DNA of 64,000 nucleotides from Albimonas marina (GTDB lineage Bacteria; Pseudomonadota; Alphaproteobacteria; Rhodobacterales; Rhodobacteraceae): assembly GCF_029223255.1 (NCBI RefSeq), contig NZ_JARHUC010000001.1, positions 186,001-250,000 of the forward strand, read 5' to 3'. The position numbers were made by a program, and so were the translations under genes. The notes beneath the pieces were generated by a model. It had not been told where the DNA came from. It made no database searches and was given only the letters and a program-made list of their open reading frames with translations. Below are positions 22,747 to 31,335 of the stretch, piece by piece. Numbering within the stretch: the stretch's first letter is position 1; each line of letters starts with the position of its first letter.

Positions 22747-23940
22747 ATGCCCAGAGACGCGCTGCCCAAGGAGATCGTGATCCTCTCCGGCGCCCGCACC
22801 GCCATCGGCACCTTCGGCGGCTCGCTGGCCGGCACGCCCCCGACCGAGACGGGCGCCCAGGTCGCCAAGACGGCGATGGAGCGCGCCGGCGTCGATCCCG
22901 CGCAGATCGGCCACGTCGCCTACGGCCACGTGATCAACACCGAGCCGAAGGACATGTACCTCAGCCGCGTCTCGGCGATCGGCGCGGGCATCCCCGACTC
23001 GACGCCCGCGATGAACGTGAACCGCCTGTGCGGCTCCGGCGCCCAGGCCATCGTCTCGGCCGCGCAGTCGATCCTGCTGGGCGACGCGGACTATGCGCTC
23101 GCCGGCGGCGCCGAGGCGATGTCGCGCGGGCCGTACATCCTGCCCGCCGCCCGCTTCGGCCAGAAGATGGGCGACATCAAGGGCATCGACATGATGGTCG
23201 GTGCCCTGAACGACCCGTTCGGCCACGGCCACATGGGCATCACCGCCGAGAACGTGGCGGCCGAGCACCAGATCTCCCGCGACGAGATGGACGCCTTCGC
23301 GCTCGAGTCGCAGAAGCGCGCCAAGGCCGCCATCGAGGCCGGCTACTTCGACGAGCAGATCGTGCCGATCGAGGTGAAGAAGGGCCGCGACATGGTCGCC
23401 TTCGCCACCGACGAGCATCCGCGCATGACCTCGGCCGAGGCGCTGGCCGGGCTGAAGCCGGTGTTCAAGAAGGACGGTTCGGTGACGGCCGGCAACGCCT
23501 CGGGGATCAACGACGGCGCGGCCGCGCTGGTGCTGGCCGACGGCGAGGCCGCGGCGCGCGCCGGCCTGAAGCCCCGCGCCCGCATCCTGGGCTACGCCCA
23601 CGCTGGCGTGCGCCCCGAGGTGATGGGCATCGGCCCGGTCCCCGCCGTCCAGCAGCTGCTGGAGCGCACCGGCCTGACCGCCGCCGACTTCGACGTGATC
23701 GAGTCGAACGAGGCCTTCGCCGCCCAGGCCTGCGCGGTGAACAAGGGCCTCGGCCTCGACCCCGCCAAGGTGAACCCCAACGGCGGCGCCATCGCGCTGG
23801 GCCACCCCGTCGGCGCCACCGGCGCGATCATCACCGTGAAGTGCCTCTACGAGCTGGAGCGCATCGGCGGGAAGTACGGCCTGATCACCATGTGCATCGG
23901 CGGCGGCCAGGGCATCGCCATCGCCGTCGAGCGCCTCTGA
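22747..23940 (+). CDS. Acetyl-CoA acetyltransferase (thiolase II)
   Basis: Condenses two acetyl-CoA, or thiolyses 3-ketoacyl-CoA, in polyhydroxybutyrate/ketone-body or short-chain fatty acid metabolism. 397 residues. The nucleophile is Cys95 (NRLCGSGAQ), His353 is in ALGHPVGATG, and Cys383 is in MCIGGGQG. All are intact. The ATG at 22747 has GGGAGAG at the right distance; an ATG at 22726 is possible. Similar to PhaA/BktB, but no PHB genes adjoin it, so the exact role is open. Confidence 0.93.
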   Translation: MPRDALPKEIVILSGARTAIGTFGGSLAGTPPTETGAQVAKTAMERAGVDPAQIGHVAYGHVINTEPKDMYLSRVSAIGAGIPDSTPAMNVNRLCGSGAQAIVSAAQSILLGDADYALAGGAEAMSRGPYILPAARFGQKMGDIKGIDMMVGALNDPFGHGHMGITAENVAAEHQISRDEMDAFALESQKRAKAAIEAGYFDEQIVPIEVKKGRDMVAFATDEHPRMTSAEALAGLKPVFKKDGSVTAGNASGINDGAAALVLADGEAAARAGLKPRARILGYAHAGVRPEVMGIGPVPAVQQLLERTGLTAADFDVIESNEAFAAQACAVNKGLGLDPAKVNPNGGAIALGHPVGATGAIITVKCLYELERIGGKYGLITMCIGGGQGIAIAVERL

Positions 23941-24003
23941 TCCGGCGGCGTCGGCCGCCCCGGCCCCCGGCCCGACATGCGGCCGACGCAACCGTGACCA
24001 TTT

Positions 24004-24043
24004 GCGGGCGGCGGTGGAGTTTCCCCGCCGCCCGCTTACATTT
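24004..24043 (+). terminator. Probable terminator of the thiolase gene
   Basis: An 11-bp perfect stem (24004-24014 with 24025-24035) with a 10-base loop is followed by TTACATTT. It lies 64 bases after the thiolase stop and before the DUF883 gene. Confidence 0.55.
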
Positions 24044-24100
24044 CATGGCGTGGAATCGTGCGCCGTCGCATCGGCGCGACCAACCGAGGAGACCCGTGCC

Positions 24101-24415
24101 ATGGCCACCGCCAGCACCGACGACAAGTACGCGGAGCTCTCGAAGCAGATCGATGCGCTGCGCGCCGACCTGTCGAAGATCACCGAGACCATGGGCGACG
24201 TCGCCCGCATGGAGGTCGAGGACGCCAAGGGCCGCGTGAACGGCGTGACGCGCGAGGCGAAGGCCCGCGGCCGCCGCGCCGCCCGCCGCGCCCGCATGGA
24301 GGCCGAGCAGGACATCGAAATCGCCCAGAACTACGTGCGCGAACGCCCGCTGACCGCGGTCGCCGGCGCCGCGGCCCTGGGCCTGGTCTTCGGCTTCCTG
24401 ACCGCGCGCCGCTGA
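24101..24415 (+). CDS. DUF883 family membrane-anchored protein (ElaB/YqjD-like)
   Basis: A 104-residue protein. An N-terminal amphipathic helical region has heptad-like charges, a basic Arg-rich patch follows (about 55-68), then YVRERPLTAVAGAAALGLVFGFLTARR, the C-terminal membrane anchor typical of DUF883. E. coli ElaB and YqjD are inner-membrane proteins linked to ribosome binding in stationary phase and to stress. The ATG follows GAGGAG. The next gene encodes a two-TM partner-like protein, as in E. coli yqjD-yqjE. Confidence 0.88.
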   Translation: MATASTDDKYAELSKQIDALRADLSKITETMGDVARMEVEDAKGRVNGVTREAKARGRRAARRARMEAEQDIEIAQNYVRERPLTAVAGAAALGLVFGFLTARR

Positions 24416-24473
24416 GCGCGCGCAGGCCGGATCGAGGCGCGGTCGATGACCGAACGGCGATGAGGGGGAGACG

Positions 24474-25040
24474 ATGAGGCGAGCACCCGGACCGGGCACG
24501 CCCCGCGGCATGATCGGCCAGCTGGGCGACCAGCTGACCCTCGAGGTCGGGCGCGCGGCCAGCGTGGGCGCGGCCTCGGTCGTGGCCACGGCCACGCCGC
24601 CGCTGGCCTTCGCCTTCTTCGCGGCGGGCGCCTGCACCTGCCTGACCATCGCGGGGCTGATCTGGCTCGCCGCCCTCTACGGCTGGGTCCCGGCGCTCGC
24701 GATCGCCGGCGGGGTCTACGCCCTCGTCGCCATCGTGATCTTCGCCGCCAACGGCTGGCGCCTGTCCTCGCCCACCGTGCCCGCCGCCGCCGTCGCGCCC
24801 ATCGTGGCCGCGGCCGAGGCGCAGGGCGTGGCCGAGGGGGCGGCGGGCGTGCCCCCCGGCGCCGCCGCAGGCCTCGGCCATCCGGGCGCGGGGATCGAGC
24901 CCGGCCTCGGCCCGATGTCGAAATACGAGCGCGACCTCGAGATCGCGATGATGGCGGCCTCGGCCTTCCGCGACGCGTCCGAGATCGGGCGCACCCTGCG
25001 CGGTCCCGGCCGCGGACGCCGCCGCCGCCGCGGCCTGTGA
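24474..25040 (+). CDS. Two-TM membrane protein, YqjE/phage-holin-III-like
   Basis: A 188-residue protein. An N-terminal helix (IGQLGDQLTLEVGRAASVGAA) precedes two hydrophobic segments (about 37-65 and 70-92). An Ala/Gly/Pro-rich cytoplasmic tail follows, ending in a strongly basic GRGRRRRRGL. The first part resembles YqjE-type proteins usually encoded next to DUF883 genes. The long tail with the acidic patch SKYERDLEIAMMAASAF is not a family feature I recognise. The start could be the ATG at 24474 (GGGGGAGACG upstream) or 24510. Confidence 0.65.
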   Translation: MRRAPGPGTPRGMIGQLGDQLTLEVGRAASVGAASVVATATPPLAFAFFAAGACTCLTIAGLIWLAALYGWVPALAIAGGVYALVAIVIFAANGWRLSSPTVPAAAVAPIVAAAEAQGVAEGAAGVPPGAAAGLGHPGAGIEPGLGPMSKYERDLEIAMMAASAFRDASEIGRTLRGPGRGRRRRRGL

Positions 25041-25057
25041 CCGCGACGACCTGATCC

Positions 25058-25087
25058 GCGGCGCCCCCGCTGCGATGGGGGCGCCGC
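25058..25087 (+). terminator. GC-rich hairpin before pgsA
   Basis: An 11-bp perfect stem (25058-25068 with 25077-25087) with an 8-base loop, 18 bases after the preceding stop. The downstream sequence CGTCTGATTT has a short T run only, so it is a weak terminator. Confidence 0.4.
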
Positions 25088-25241
25088 CGTCTGATTTCCC
25101 GCGCGCGACCGACCCGAGGCTCGGCGGCGGGGACGCCGTCGGCGCGCCTCCGGGGTTTCAGGAGGCTCGAACCGCTCCGCCCCGACCTCGCCCGACCTTC
25201 GCGCCGCTTGACTGCGCGCTCCGCCCGTCGGAAAGAGCCCC

Positions 25242-25799
25242 ATGCCGTTGACCGTCCCCAACCTGCTCACCCTGCTGCGCCTTCTCGCGGCGCCGGCGGT
25301 GGCCCTCGTCTACGTGGTGGCGCCCCGCCCCGCGGCGGACGCCGTGGCGGTGACCCTGTTCATGGGTGCCTCGCTGACCGACTTCTTCGACGGCTGGCTC
25401 GCCCGCCGCTGGAACCAGCAGACCGAGTTCGGCCGCATGCTGGACCCGATCGCCGACAAGGCGATGGTGACCATCGCGCTGGCGGTGCTGATGATGCTGG
25501 CGGGGGTGGACCCCTGGCTGATCATCCCCGCCGCCGCGATTTTCCTGCGCGAGACCGCCGTCTCGGGCCTGCGGGAGCATCTGGCCGGCCGCGTGACGAT
25601 CCCGGTGACCAGGCTCGCCAAGTGGAAGACCACGGTGCAGATGGTGGCCATCGGCGCCCTGTTCCTGGAGCCCTGGGGCGAGCCGATGCGCTACGCCGGC
25701 CTCGCCCTGATCTGGCTGGCCGCCGCGCTGACGGTGGTGACCGGCTGGGACTATTTCCGCCGCGGCCTCGCCAGCTCGGCGATGCGGGGAGAAAGCTGA
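25242..25799 (+). CDS. pgsA: CDP-diacylglycerol-glycerol-3-phosphate 3-phosphatidyltransferase
   Basis: Inner-membrane enzyme making phosphatidylglycerol phosphate, the precursor of PG and cardiolipin. 185 residues. The CDP-alcohol phosphotransferase signature is complete: Asp47, Asp50-Gly51, Ala54-Arg55, Gly64, Asp68 and Asp72. About five or six transmembrane helices. The N-terminus VPNLLTLLRLLAAP is the family start. The stop overlaps the moaD start by one base (TGATG). Confidence 0.95.
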   Translation: MPLTVPNLLTLLRLLAAPAVALVYVVAPRPAADAVAVTLFMGASLTDFFDGWLARRWNQQTEFGRMLDPIADKAMVTIALAVLMMLAGVDPWLIIPAAAIFLRETAVSGLREHLAGRVTIPVTRLAKWKTTVQMVAIGALFLEPWGEPMRYAGLALIWLAAALTVVTGWDYFRRGLASSAMRGES

Positions 25800-26044
25800 T
25801 GCGCGTTCTCTACTTCGCCTGGCTGCGCGAGCGGATCGGCGCCGGACGGGAGGAGGTCGAGACCTCCGCCCCCGACGTCGCCGCCCTGATCGCGGAGCTG
25901 AGCGCCCGGTCCGAGGGACATGCGCTGGCCTTCGCCGACCTCAAGGCCGTGCGCGTCGCCGTGGACCAGGAGGCGGCCGAGCTGGACGCGCCCCTGGGCG
26001 ACGCGCGCGAGGTCGCCTTCTTCCCCCCGGTGACCGGGGGCTGA
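25799..26044 (+). CDS. moaD: Molybdopterin synthase sulfur-carrier subunit
   Basis: Ubiquitin-like small subunit of molybdopterin synthase, 81 residues, ending in the required Gly-Gly (PPVTGG) whose C-terminus is thiocarboxylated to donate sulfur to precursor Z. Start YFAWLRERIGAGREEVE is typical. Coupled to pgsA upstream and one base from moaE. pgsA-moaD-moaE order is common in Rhodobacterales. Confidence 0.95.
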   Translation: MRVLYFAWLRERIGAGREEVETSAPDVAALIAELSARSEGHALAFADLKAVRVAVDQEAAELDAPLGDAREVAFFPPVTGG

Positions 26045-26045
26045 G

Positions 26046-26528
26046 ATGGCCGACGCGCCCGCGCCCGTACTGCACGTCTCGGTCCAGGAGGCGGACTTCG
26101 ACCTCGCCGCCGAATGCGCCCGCCTGACCGAGGGCCGCGCCGACGTGGGCGCGCTGGTGACCTTCACCGGCCTGGTGCGCGACCGCGGCGGCGACGTGCC
26201 GGTGTCGGCCATGGAGCTCGAGCACTATCCCGGCATGACCGAGAAGGCGCTGACCGAGATCGCCGAGCAGGCGCTGGCGCGGTGGCCCCTGCAGGGCGCT
26301 GTGGTGATCCACCGCTACGGGCCGCTGCTGCCCGCCGACCGGATCGTGCTGGTCGCCACCGCCTCCCCTCACCGGCAGGCGGCCTTCGAGGCGGCCGAGT
26401 TTCTGATGGACTGGCTGAAGACCAAGGCCCCCTTCTGGAAGAAGGAGACCACCCCCGACGGCGCCCGGTGGGTCGACGCCCGCGAGAGCGACGACGCCGC
26501 CGCCGCCCGCTGGGGGCGCGAGGGCTGA
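26046..26528 (+). CDS. moaE: Molybdopterin synthase catalytic subunit
   Basis: Large subunit that converts precursor Z to molybdopterin with MoaD thiocarboxylate. 160 residues. VGALVTFTGLVRD, MELEHYPGM, and the active-site lysine stretch LKTKAPFWKKE are all conserved. The C-terminal region (WVDARESDDAAAARW) is normal for the family. Confidence 0.96.
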   Translation: MADAPAPVLHVSVQEADFDLAAECARLTEGRADVGALVTFTGLVRDRGGDVPVSAMELEHYPGMTEKALTEIAEQALARWPLQGAVVIHRYGPLLPADRIVLVATASPHRQAAFEAAEFLMDWLKTKAPFWKKETTPDGARWVDARESDDAAAARWGREG

Positions 26529-26586
26529 GGCCCGGGGCCGTTTCGGATCTTCCGGAATCGGGTGCGCCGTCCGGCGGCGTCGGCAG

Positions 26587-26661
26587 GCCGGCCTTCGGCC
26601 GGTTTTCGCCTTCGGCGGAGCGGACGGGAGCCGGCCTTCGGCCGGATCTCGCCTGCGGCGG
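26587..26661 (+). terminator. moaE terminator within a 32-base tandem direct repeat
   Basis: Two 32-base copies (26587-26618 and 26630-26661), four mismatches apart and spaced by 11 bases. Each contains the hairpin CCGGCC-TTC-GGCCGG. The first copy (26588-26602) is followed by TTTT and is a good intrinsic terminator; the second lacks the T run. The second copy reaches the SRAP gene stop. Confidence 0.65.
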
Positions 26662-26663
26662 GG

Positions 26664-27383
26664 TCAGGCGGTCCCGGGCGCCCCGGTCTCCGGCTCCCAG
26701 GGCGCGATCAGCTCGGGATCGTCGTCCTTGATGCCGTTCACCCGCGGCGCGACGGTGTGGTGGGCCCAGAAACCCTCGGGCGCGGGCTTCATCAGGGTCG
26801 CGGCGCCGCGGCCCGCCTCCCCCAGCCACAGGGCCATGTCTTCGGGCGCGATCACCACCGGCTCGCGGTGGTGCAGCTCCGCCAGGTCGGGCCCCGCGCC
26901 CGTGGTGACGATGGCGCAGGCGGCCAGGGTCTGGCCGTCCTCGGGGTTCTTCCAGGTCTGCCAGACGCCGGCGAAGGCGAAGAGCGAGCCCTCGGCCGGC
27001 CCCGCCGCCGGGCGGATCCAGTGCGGCTGCCGCCGCTCCCCGACCTTGGTCCATTCGTAGAAGCCGTCGGCCGGGATCAGGCAGCGCCGCTCCCGACAGG
27101 CCTCGCGGAAGGCGGGCTTCTCGGCGATCGTCTCGGAACGGGCGTTGATCAGCAGCGGCCCGCCCGAGGGCGTCTTGTACCAGCGCGGGATGAAGCCCCA
27201 GCGCAGCGGCGCCAGCAGGCGCGCGCCCTCATGGCTCAGCACCACGGGGATGTCGGTGGTGGGGCAGACGTTCCAGCGGGGGCCGAGGTTGCCCAGCCGC
27301 TCGGACAGGCGGGCCGAGGGCTCGGCCGCGAAGGTCTCGAGCACCGAGGTCTGGGGCGTGGTCAGGGCGAAGCGTCCGCACAT
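26664..27383 (-). CDS. SOS response-associated peptidase (SRAP/YedK/HMCES)
   Basis: Protects abasic sites in single-stranded DNA by forming a thiazolidine DNA-protein crosslink through Cys2. 239 residues. Catalytic residues are visible: Cys2 (MCGRF), Asn80 (INARSET), Glu110 (GFYEW) and His171 (LHHREP). The initiator methionine must be removed for Cys2 to act, which fixes the start. It converges with moaE across the hairpin repeat. Confidence 0.94.
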   Translation of the reverse strand: MCGRFALTTPQTSVLETFAAEPSARLSERLGNLGPRWNVCPTTDIPVVLSHEGARLLAPLRWGFIPRWYKTPSGGPLLINARSETIAEKPAFREACRERRCLIPADGFYEWTKVGERRQPHWIRPAAGPAEGSLFAFAGVWQTWKNPEDGQTLAACAIVTTGAGPDLAELHHREPVVIAPEDMALWLGEAGRGAATLMKPAPEGFWAHHTVAPRVNGIKDDDPELIAPWEPETGAPGTA

Positions 27384-27537
27384 CCCCCAGACCTAGCGCG
27401 CGCCCGCCCGCGGCGAAAGCCGGGCTGCGTCGACGGCGCGCCCTCCGCGGCCCCAGACGGCGCCCCCATGCGCCCCCGCCCGCCGCGCGCCGCGGGCGGA
27501 CCCGCGGCAGGGGCGCGACGGTCGACGCGGCGCCCGC

Positions 27538-28521
27538 TCAGGCGGCGGCCAGGCGCTCCCGTCCATGGGGGGCGTCCCAGTCCAGCTCGGGGCCCAGCGG
27601 CACGATGCGGTGGGGGTTAATCGACTCGTGGCTGTAGTGGTAGTGGCGCTTGATGTGGGCGAAATCGGTGGTGCTGCGCGCCTCCGGCCGCTGGTAGAGC
27701 TCCCGCGCATAGGCCCACAGCGCCGGCATGTCGCACAGCCGGCGGATGTTGCACTTGAAGTGCCCGAAATAGACCGCGTCGAACCGCGCCAGCGTGGTGT
27801 AGAGCCGCCAGTCCGCCTCGGTCAGCCGGTCCCCCATCAGCCAGCGCGAGCGGCCGAGCCGCGCCTCCAGCCAGTCCATCGTCTCGAACAGCGGGCGCAC
27901 CGCGGCCTCGTAGGCTTCCTGGGTTGTGGCGAAGCCGGCCTTGTAGACGCCGTTGTTCAGCGTGTCGTAGATCCGCGCGTTCACCGGCTCGATCGCCTCG
28001 CGCAGGTCCTCGGGCCACAGCCGCTCCGAGGGGCCGGCGACCGCGTCGAAGGCCTGGTCGAACATGCGGATGATCTCGGCGCTCTCGTTCGAGACGATCG
28101 TGCCGCGTTCCTTGTCCCACAGCACCGGGACGGTGACGCGGGTGGTCGCCCCGGGGTCGGCCTCGAGGTAGATCTCGCGCAGGAAGCGCTTGCCCATCAG
28201 CGTGTCGCCGGTGGCGCCGGGAAAGCTCTCGTCGAAGGTCCAGCCGTCGTCGAGCATGTCGGGATGCACGACCGAGACGCCGATATGCTCCGCCAGCCCC
28301 TTCGCCTCGCGCAGGATCAGGGTGCGATGCGCCCAGGGGCAGGCCAGCGAGACGTAGAGGTGGTAGCGCCCGCTCTCGGCCTTGAAGCCGCCCTCGCCCG
28401 AGGGGCCGGGCGCGCCGTCGGCGGTGACCCAGTTGCGGAAGCTCGACTCCGAGCGCTGGAAGGACCCGTCGCCGCCGGTCAGCTCCGCCGTCGTCCACTC
28501 GCCTTCGACCAGCCGTTTCAT
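27538..28521 (-). CDS. Glutathionyl-hydroquinone reductase (YqjG/Ecm4-type GST)
   Basis: Omega/xi-class GST that reductively removes glutathione from glutathionyl-hydroquinones. 327 residues. The catalytic cysteine is Cys61 in SLACPWAHR, and VPVLWDKERGTIVSNESAEIIRM carries the cis-Pro and Glu-Ser glutathione contacts. The C-terminal FD.VYFGHFKCN and RHYHYSH..INP..IVP blocks are specific to the xi class. Single gene. A GGGAGG site precedes the ATG. The 154-base gap downstream shows nothing distinct. Confidence 0.94.
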   Translation of the reverse strand: MKRLVEGEWTTAELTGGDGSFQRSESSFRNWVTADGAPGPSGEGGFKAESGRYHLYVSLACPWAHRTLILREAKGLAEHIGVSVVHPDMLDDGWTFDESFPGATGDTLMGKRFLREIYLEADPGATTRVTVPVLWDKERGTIVSNESAEIIRMFDQAFDAVAGPSERLWPEDLREAIEPVNARIYDTLNNGVYKAGFATTQEAYEAAVRPLFETMDWLEARLGRSRWLMGDRLTEADWRLYTTLARFDAVYFGHFKCNIRRLCDMPALWAYARELYQRPEARSTTDFAHIKRHYHYSHESINPHRIVPLGPELDWDAPHGRERLAAA

Positions 28522-28635
28522 GCCGCGCCTCCCGTGATTGTTCGCCGATCATAACCTAGGGCGGCCAGGGAGGCGCGCCCAGCGCCGGATTGGAGACGGT
28601 CCGTGGCCTGAACGGCGACGGACGGGGGCGCGCGA

Positions 28636-29418
28636 TCAGCCCGCGTCGCGGGCGAGCGCGGCGAGACGGCGGGCCGCGTCGTAGTCGGGGTCGCCGAAGG
28701 CCACGATGCGCGCGAGCTTCAGCGCCCGGCGCTGCGGCTCGGTCGCGGGGTCGACCAGCGTCTCGACCAGGGCCGCGCGCAGGCGGGCGCGGGCCCCGGT
28801 CTCGGTCAGGGCCGAGGTCACGAAGGGCGGCGCCGGCAACGGGTCGGACCAGCCCACGGGGGCGAGCTCGGCGGCGGCCGGATCGTGCTCCTGCGCCAGC
28901 GCCCAGGTCAGCGCGTCGACCGAGGCGCCGTCGACCCGCCCCTCGGCCAGCGCCGCGAGCGCGTCGCGCGGGCTGGCGCAGGCCTCCACCTCGCCCACCG
29001 CCGCGGCGCCCAGGGCGTCGACCAGCGCGGGCAGGCCGCACAGGCTGTCGGCCCCCACCGCGAACCGCGCCCCGGCGAGCTCAGAGATCCCCGCCGCGCC
29101 GCCGCGCGCCACCGCGCCCCGGCGCGCCAGGAACACCGCCGCGACCTTGCCGCCGCCGCAGCCCTCCGCCTCGTAGGAGGGCGCGCAGATCAGCCGGGTG
29201 GCCGCCGCGGCGCCGGCGACATGGGCGTGCGCATCGGCCTGGGAGAACAGCAGCTGCGGGTCGGCCCAGCTCTCCGCCCCCGGACGGGCGCGGTCGAGCT
29301 CGGCCGGCGGCGCGAACCCCGCCTGCGTCAGGCGTTGATGAAAGGCGAACCAGAAGCCGTCGGTCGCCTCGCGCAGTTCGGGCCAGTCGAAGAGCGGCAG
29401 CGCGACGGACCCGCTCAT
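28636..29418 (-). CDS. PhnD-like phosphate/phosphonate-binding domain protein, orphan
   Basis: A 260-residue protein with the bilobal PhnD-like substrate-binding fold. Family-like features are LICAPSYEAEGCGGGKVAAVFLARRGA, the ELAGARFAVGADSLCGLPAL loop and ALAEGRVDGASVDALTWAL. Normal PhnD proteins are periplasmic, but here the chosen start (ATG 29418) gives no signal peptide, and the upstream in-frame extension is not hydrophobic either. No ABC permease or ATPase is adjacent. It could be a cytosolic ligand sensor or an orphan. The ligand is unknown. Confidence 0.75.
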   Translation of the reverse strand: MSGSVALPLFDWPELREATDGFWFAFHQRLTQAGFAPPAELDRARPGAESWADPQLLFSQADAHAHVAGAAAATRLICAPSYEAEGCGGGKVAAVFLARRGAVARGGAAGISELAGARFAVGADSLCGLPALVDALGAAAVGEVEACASPRDALAALAEGRVDGASVDALTWALAQEHDPAAAELAPVGWSDPLPAPPFVTSALTETGARARLRAALVETLVDPATEPQRRALKLARIVAFGDPDYDAARRLAALARDAG

Positions 29419-29754
29419 GCGCGCCCCGCTCGATGCCGTTGCGGCGACGGGACGTCGGATCGTCCCGCGTCGACGGATCCGGGCGCAGGGGGCCTGCGCC
29501 GCCCGGCTCCCGGATGCAGGGTGCATCGCGTCACGCTGGTCCCGCTCCGTGAGTTGGGCTTGCAAGGCCCCGTGGTGAATTCTCTTCAAGTTGGGGGAAC
29601 GCTAGCGGAAGTCCAACTGGCTCGACAAGGTGCGACGCAGCGGACGTTCACTCAGGGTTCAGTTGCGGGGGCTGAAGCGCGCAAGGCGCGGCGCCCGCTA
29701 CGTCAAATGGCTCTCGGGGCCGATCGAGGCCCCGGGCCGCTCCCGGACGCCCGC
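29419..29754. other. 336-base gap, no gene seen
   Basis: Less GC-rich than its surroundings around 29540-29680. It contains a small hairpin (29589-29594 with 29613-29618, CTAG in the loop) and a 6-bp stem (29716-29721 with 29728-29733) just past the ligase stop that may be part of a terminator. No tRNA-like or coding signal was recognised on either strand. Confidence 0.55.
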
Positions 29755-31335
29755 TCACCCCGGCAGCATGGCGCGCAGGGTCGCCAGCCGGTCGGCCTCC
29801 TCGATCGGCTTGTCCCAGCGGATGCGCTTGATCCGCGGGAAGCGCATCGCGATGCCCGAGCGGTGGCGGGCCGAGGCCTGGAGCGCGTCGAAGGCCACCT
29901 CCAGCACCAGCCCCGGCTTCACCGCGCGCACCGGGCCGAAGCGCTCGGTCATGTTGGCGCGCACCCAGCGGTCGAGCTCCACCAGCTCCTCGTCGGTGAA
30001 GCCGGAATAGGCCTTGCCGACGGGGGCGAGGCGGGGGCCGTCCTCGGTCTCCTCCCAGGCGCCGAAGGTGTAGTCGGAATAGAACGACGACCGTTTGCCG
30101 TGCCCGCGCTGGGCGTACATCAGCACGCAGTCCGCGGTCAGCGGATCGCGCTTCCACTTCCACCACGGGCCGATGGGCCGCCCGCCCAGGTAGGGCGCGT
30201 CGCGGCGCTTGAGCATCAGCCCCTCCTCGCCCTCCTCCCGCTGGGCGGCGCGGATCGCGGCCAGCTCCTGCCAGTCGGCGAAGGGCACCTCGGCGGAGAC
30301 GTCCAGCCGGGCCGGCGCATGGGCGGCGCGCCAGGCCTCGAGCCGCGCGCGGCGCTCGTCGTAGGGCAGGGGGCGCAGGTCGGCCTCGCCGTCGTGCAGC
30401 AGGTCGTAGGCGCGGATATGGGCCGGCAGCTCGGCCAGCATCTTCGCGGTCACCCGCTTGCGGCCCAGCCGCGTCTGCAGGTCGGCGAAGGGGCGGACCT
30501 GGCCGTCGACCACCACCAGCAGCTCCCCGTCCACGCATCCGCGCCAGTCCATCGCGTCGAGCAGGTCGGGGAAGGCCGGGCCCAGGTCCTCGCCAGTGCG
30601 CGAATAGAGGCGCCGGCCGCTTTCGGTCGCGACGGCCTGCACGCGGATGCCGTCCCACTTGATCTCGGCGGCATGGTCGGCGGGGACCAGCGTCTCCAGC
30701 CGCGCGTCCTCGACGGGGTTGGCGAGCATCATCGGGCGGAAGGCGAGCGAGAGGTCGGCGTCGGGCTCCGGCCCGCCTTCCAGCCATCGGAACAGGTCGG
30801 CATAGGGCGGGGAGAGGACGAACCACAGCTCCTCGATCCGCTCCAGCGGCCGGCCGAAGCCCTCGGCCAGTGCCGTGCGGGCGAGGCGGGCCGAGACGCC
30901 CACCCGCATTCCCCCGGTGCAGAGCTTGATCAGCGCGAAGCGGGCCGAGGAATCGAGCCGGTCGAAGAGCGCCGCCAGGATCCCCGGACGGTCGCTGCGG
31001 GTCGCCGCCTGGAGCGTGCGCACCACCTCGTCGAGGCCCGGCGGCGGGCCCGGCGGCCCGAGCGGATCGGGCCAGATCAGGGCCGTGGTCTCGGCCAGGT
31101 CGCCGACGAAGTCGTAGGACAGGCGGAACAGCGCCGGGTCGACCCGCGCCTCGGCCACGCCCCGGATCACCGAGGCCGTCAGGTTCGGCAGCTCCAGCCC
31201 CCCCGCCAGCGCCGCCAGCGCCCAGCCGCGGTCGGGATCGGGGGTGGTGCGGAAATAGTCCTGCAGAAGCTGCAGCTTGGCGGTGCGGCGCGGGCTGAGG
31301 ACCAGCGCCTCGAGAAGCTGGGCGAAGCGGCGCAT
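29755..31335 (-). CDS. ATP-dependent DNA ligase, bacterial LigB/LigC-like
   Basis: A 526-residue nick-sealing enzyme. The AMP-binding lysine is Lys226 in EIKWDGIR. Later motifs include VDGELLVV, EGLMLKRRDAPY and WWKWKRDP. An N-terminal DNA-binding domain covers about 1-200. Located directly after the exonuclease gene with no spacer. This pair belongs to the ligase-associated DNA repair set, which elsewhere also includes a DEXH helicase (Lhr-type) and the phosphoesterase PdeM. Neither is in this window. Confidence 0.95.
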   Translation of the reverse strand: MRRFAQLLEALVLSPRRTAKLQLLQDYFRTTPDPDRGWALAALAGGLELPNLTASVIRGVAEARVDPALFRLSYDFVGDLAETTALIWPDPLGPPGPPPGLDEVVRTLQAATRSDRPGILAALFDRLDSSARFALIKLCTGGMRVGVSARLARTALAEGFGRPLERIEELWFVLSPPYADLFRWLEGGPEPDADLSLAFRPMMLANPVEDARLETLVPADHAAEIKWDGIRVQAVATESGRRLYSRTGEDLGPAFPDLLDAMDWRGCVDGELLVVVDGQVRPFADLQTRLGRKRVTAKMLAELPAHIRAYDLLHDGEADLRPLPYDERRARLEAWRAAHAPARLDVSAEVPFADWQELAAIRAAQREEGEEGLMLKRRDAPYLGGRPIGPWWKWKRDPLTADCVLMYAQRGHGKRSSFYSDYTFGAWEETEDGPRLAPVGKAYSGFTDEELVELDRWVRANMTERFGPVRAVKPGLVLEVAFDALQASARHRSGIAMRFPRIKRIRWDKPIEEADRLATLRAMLPG

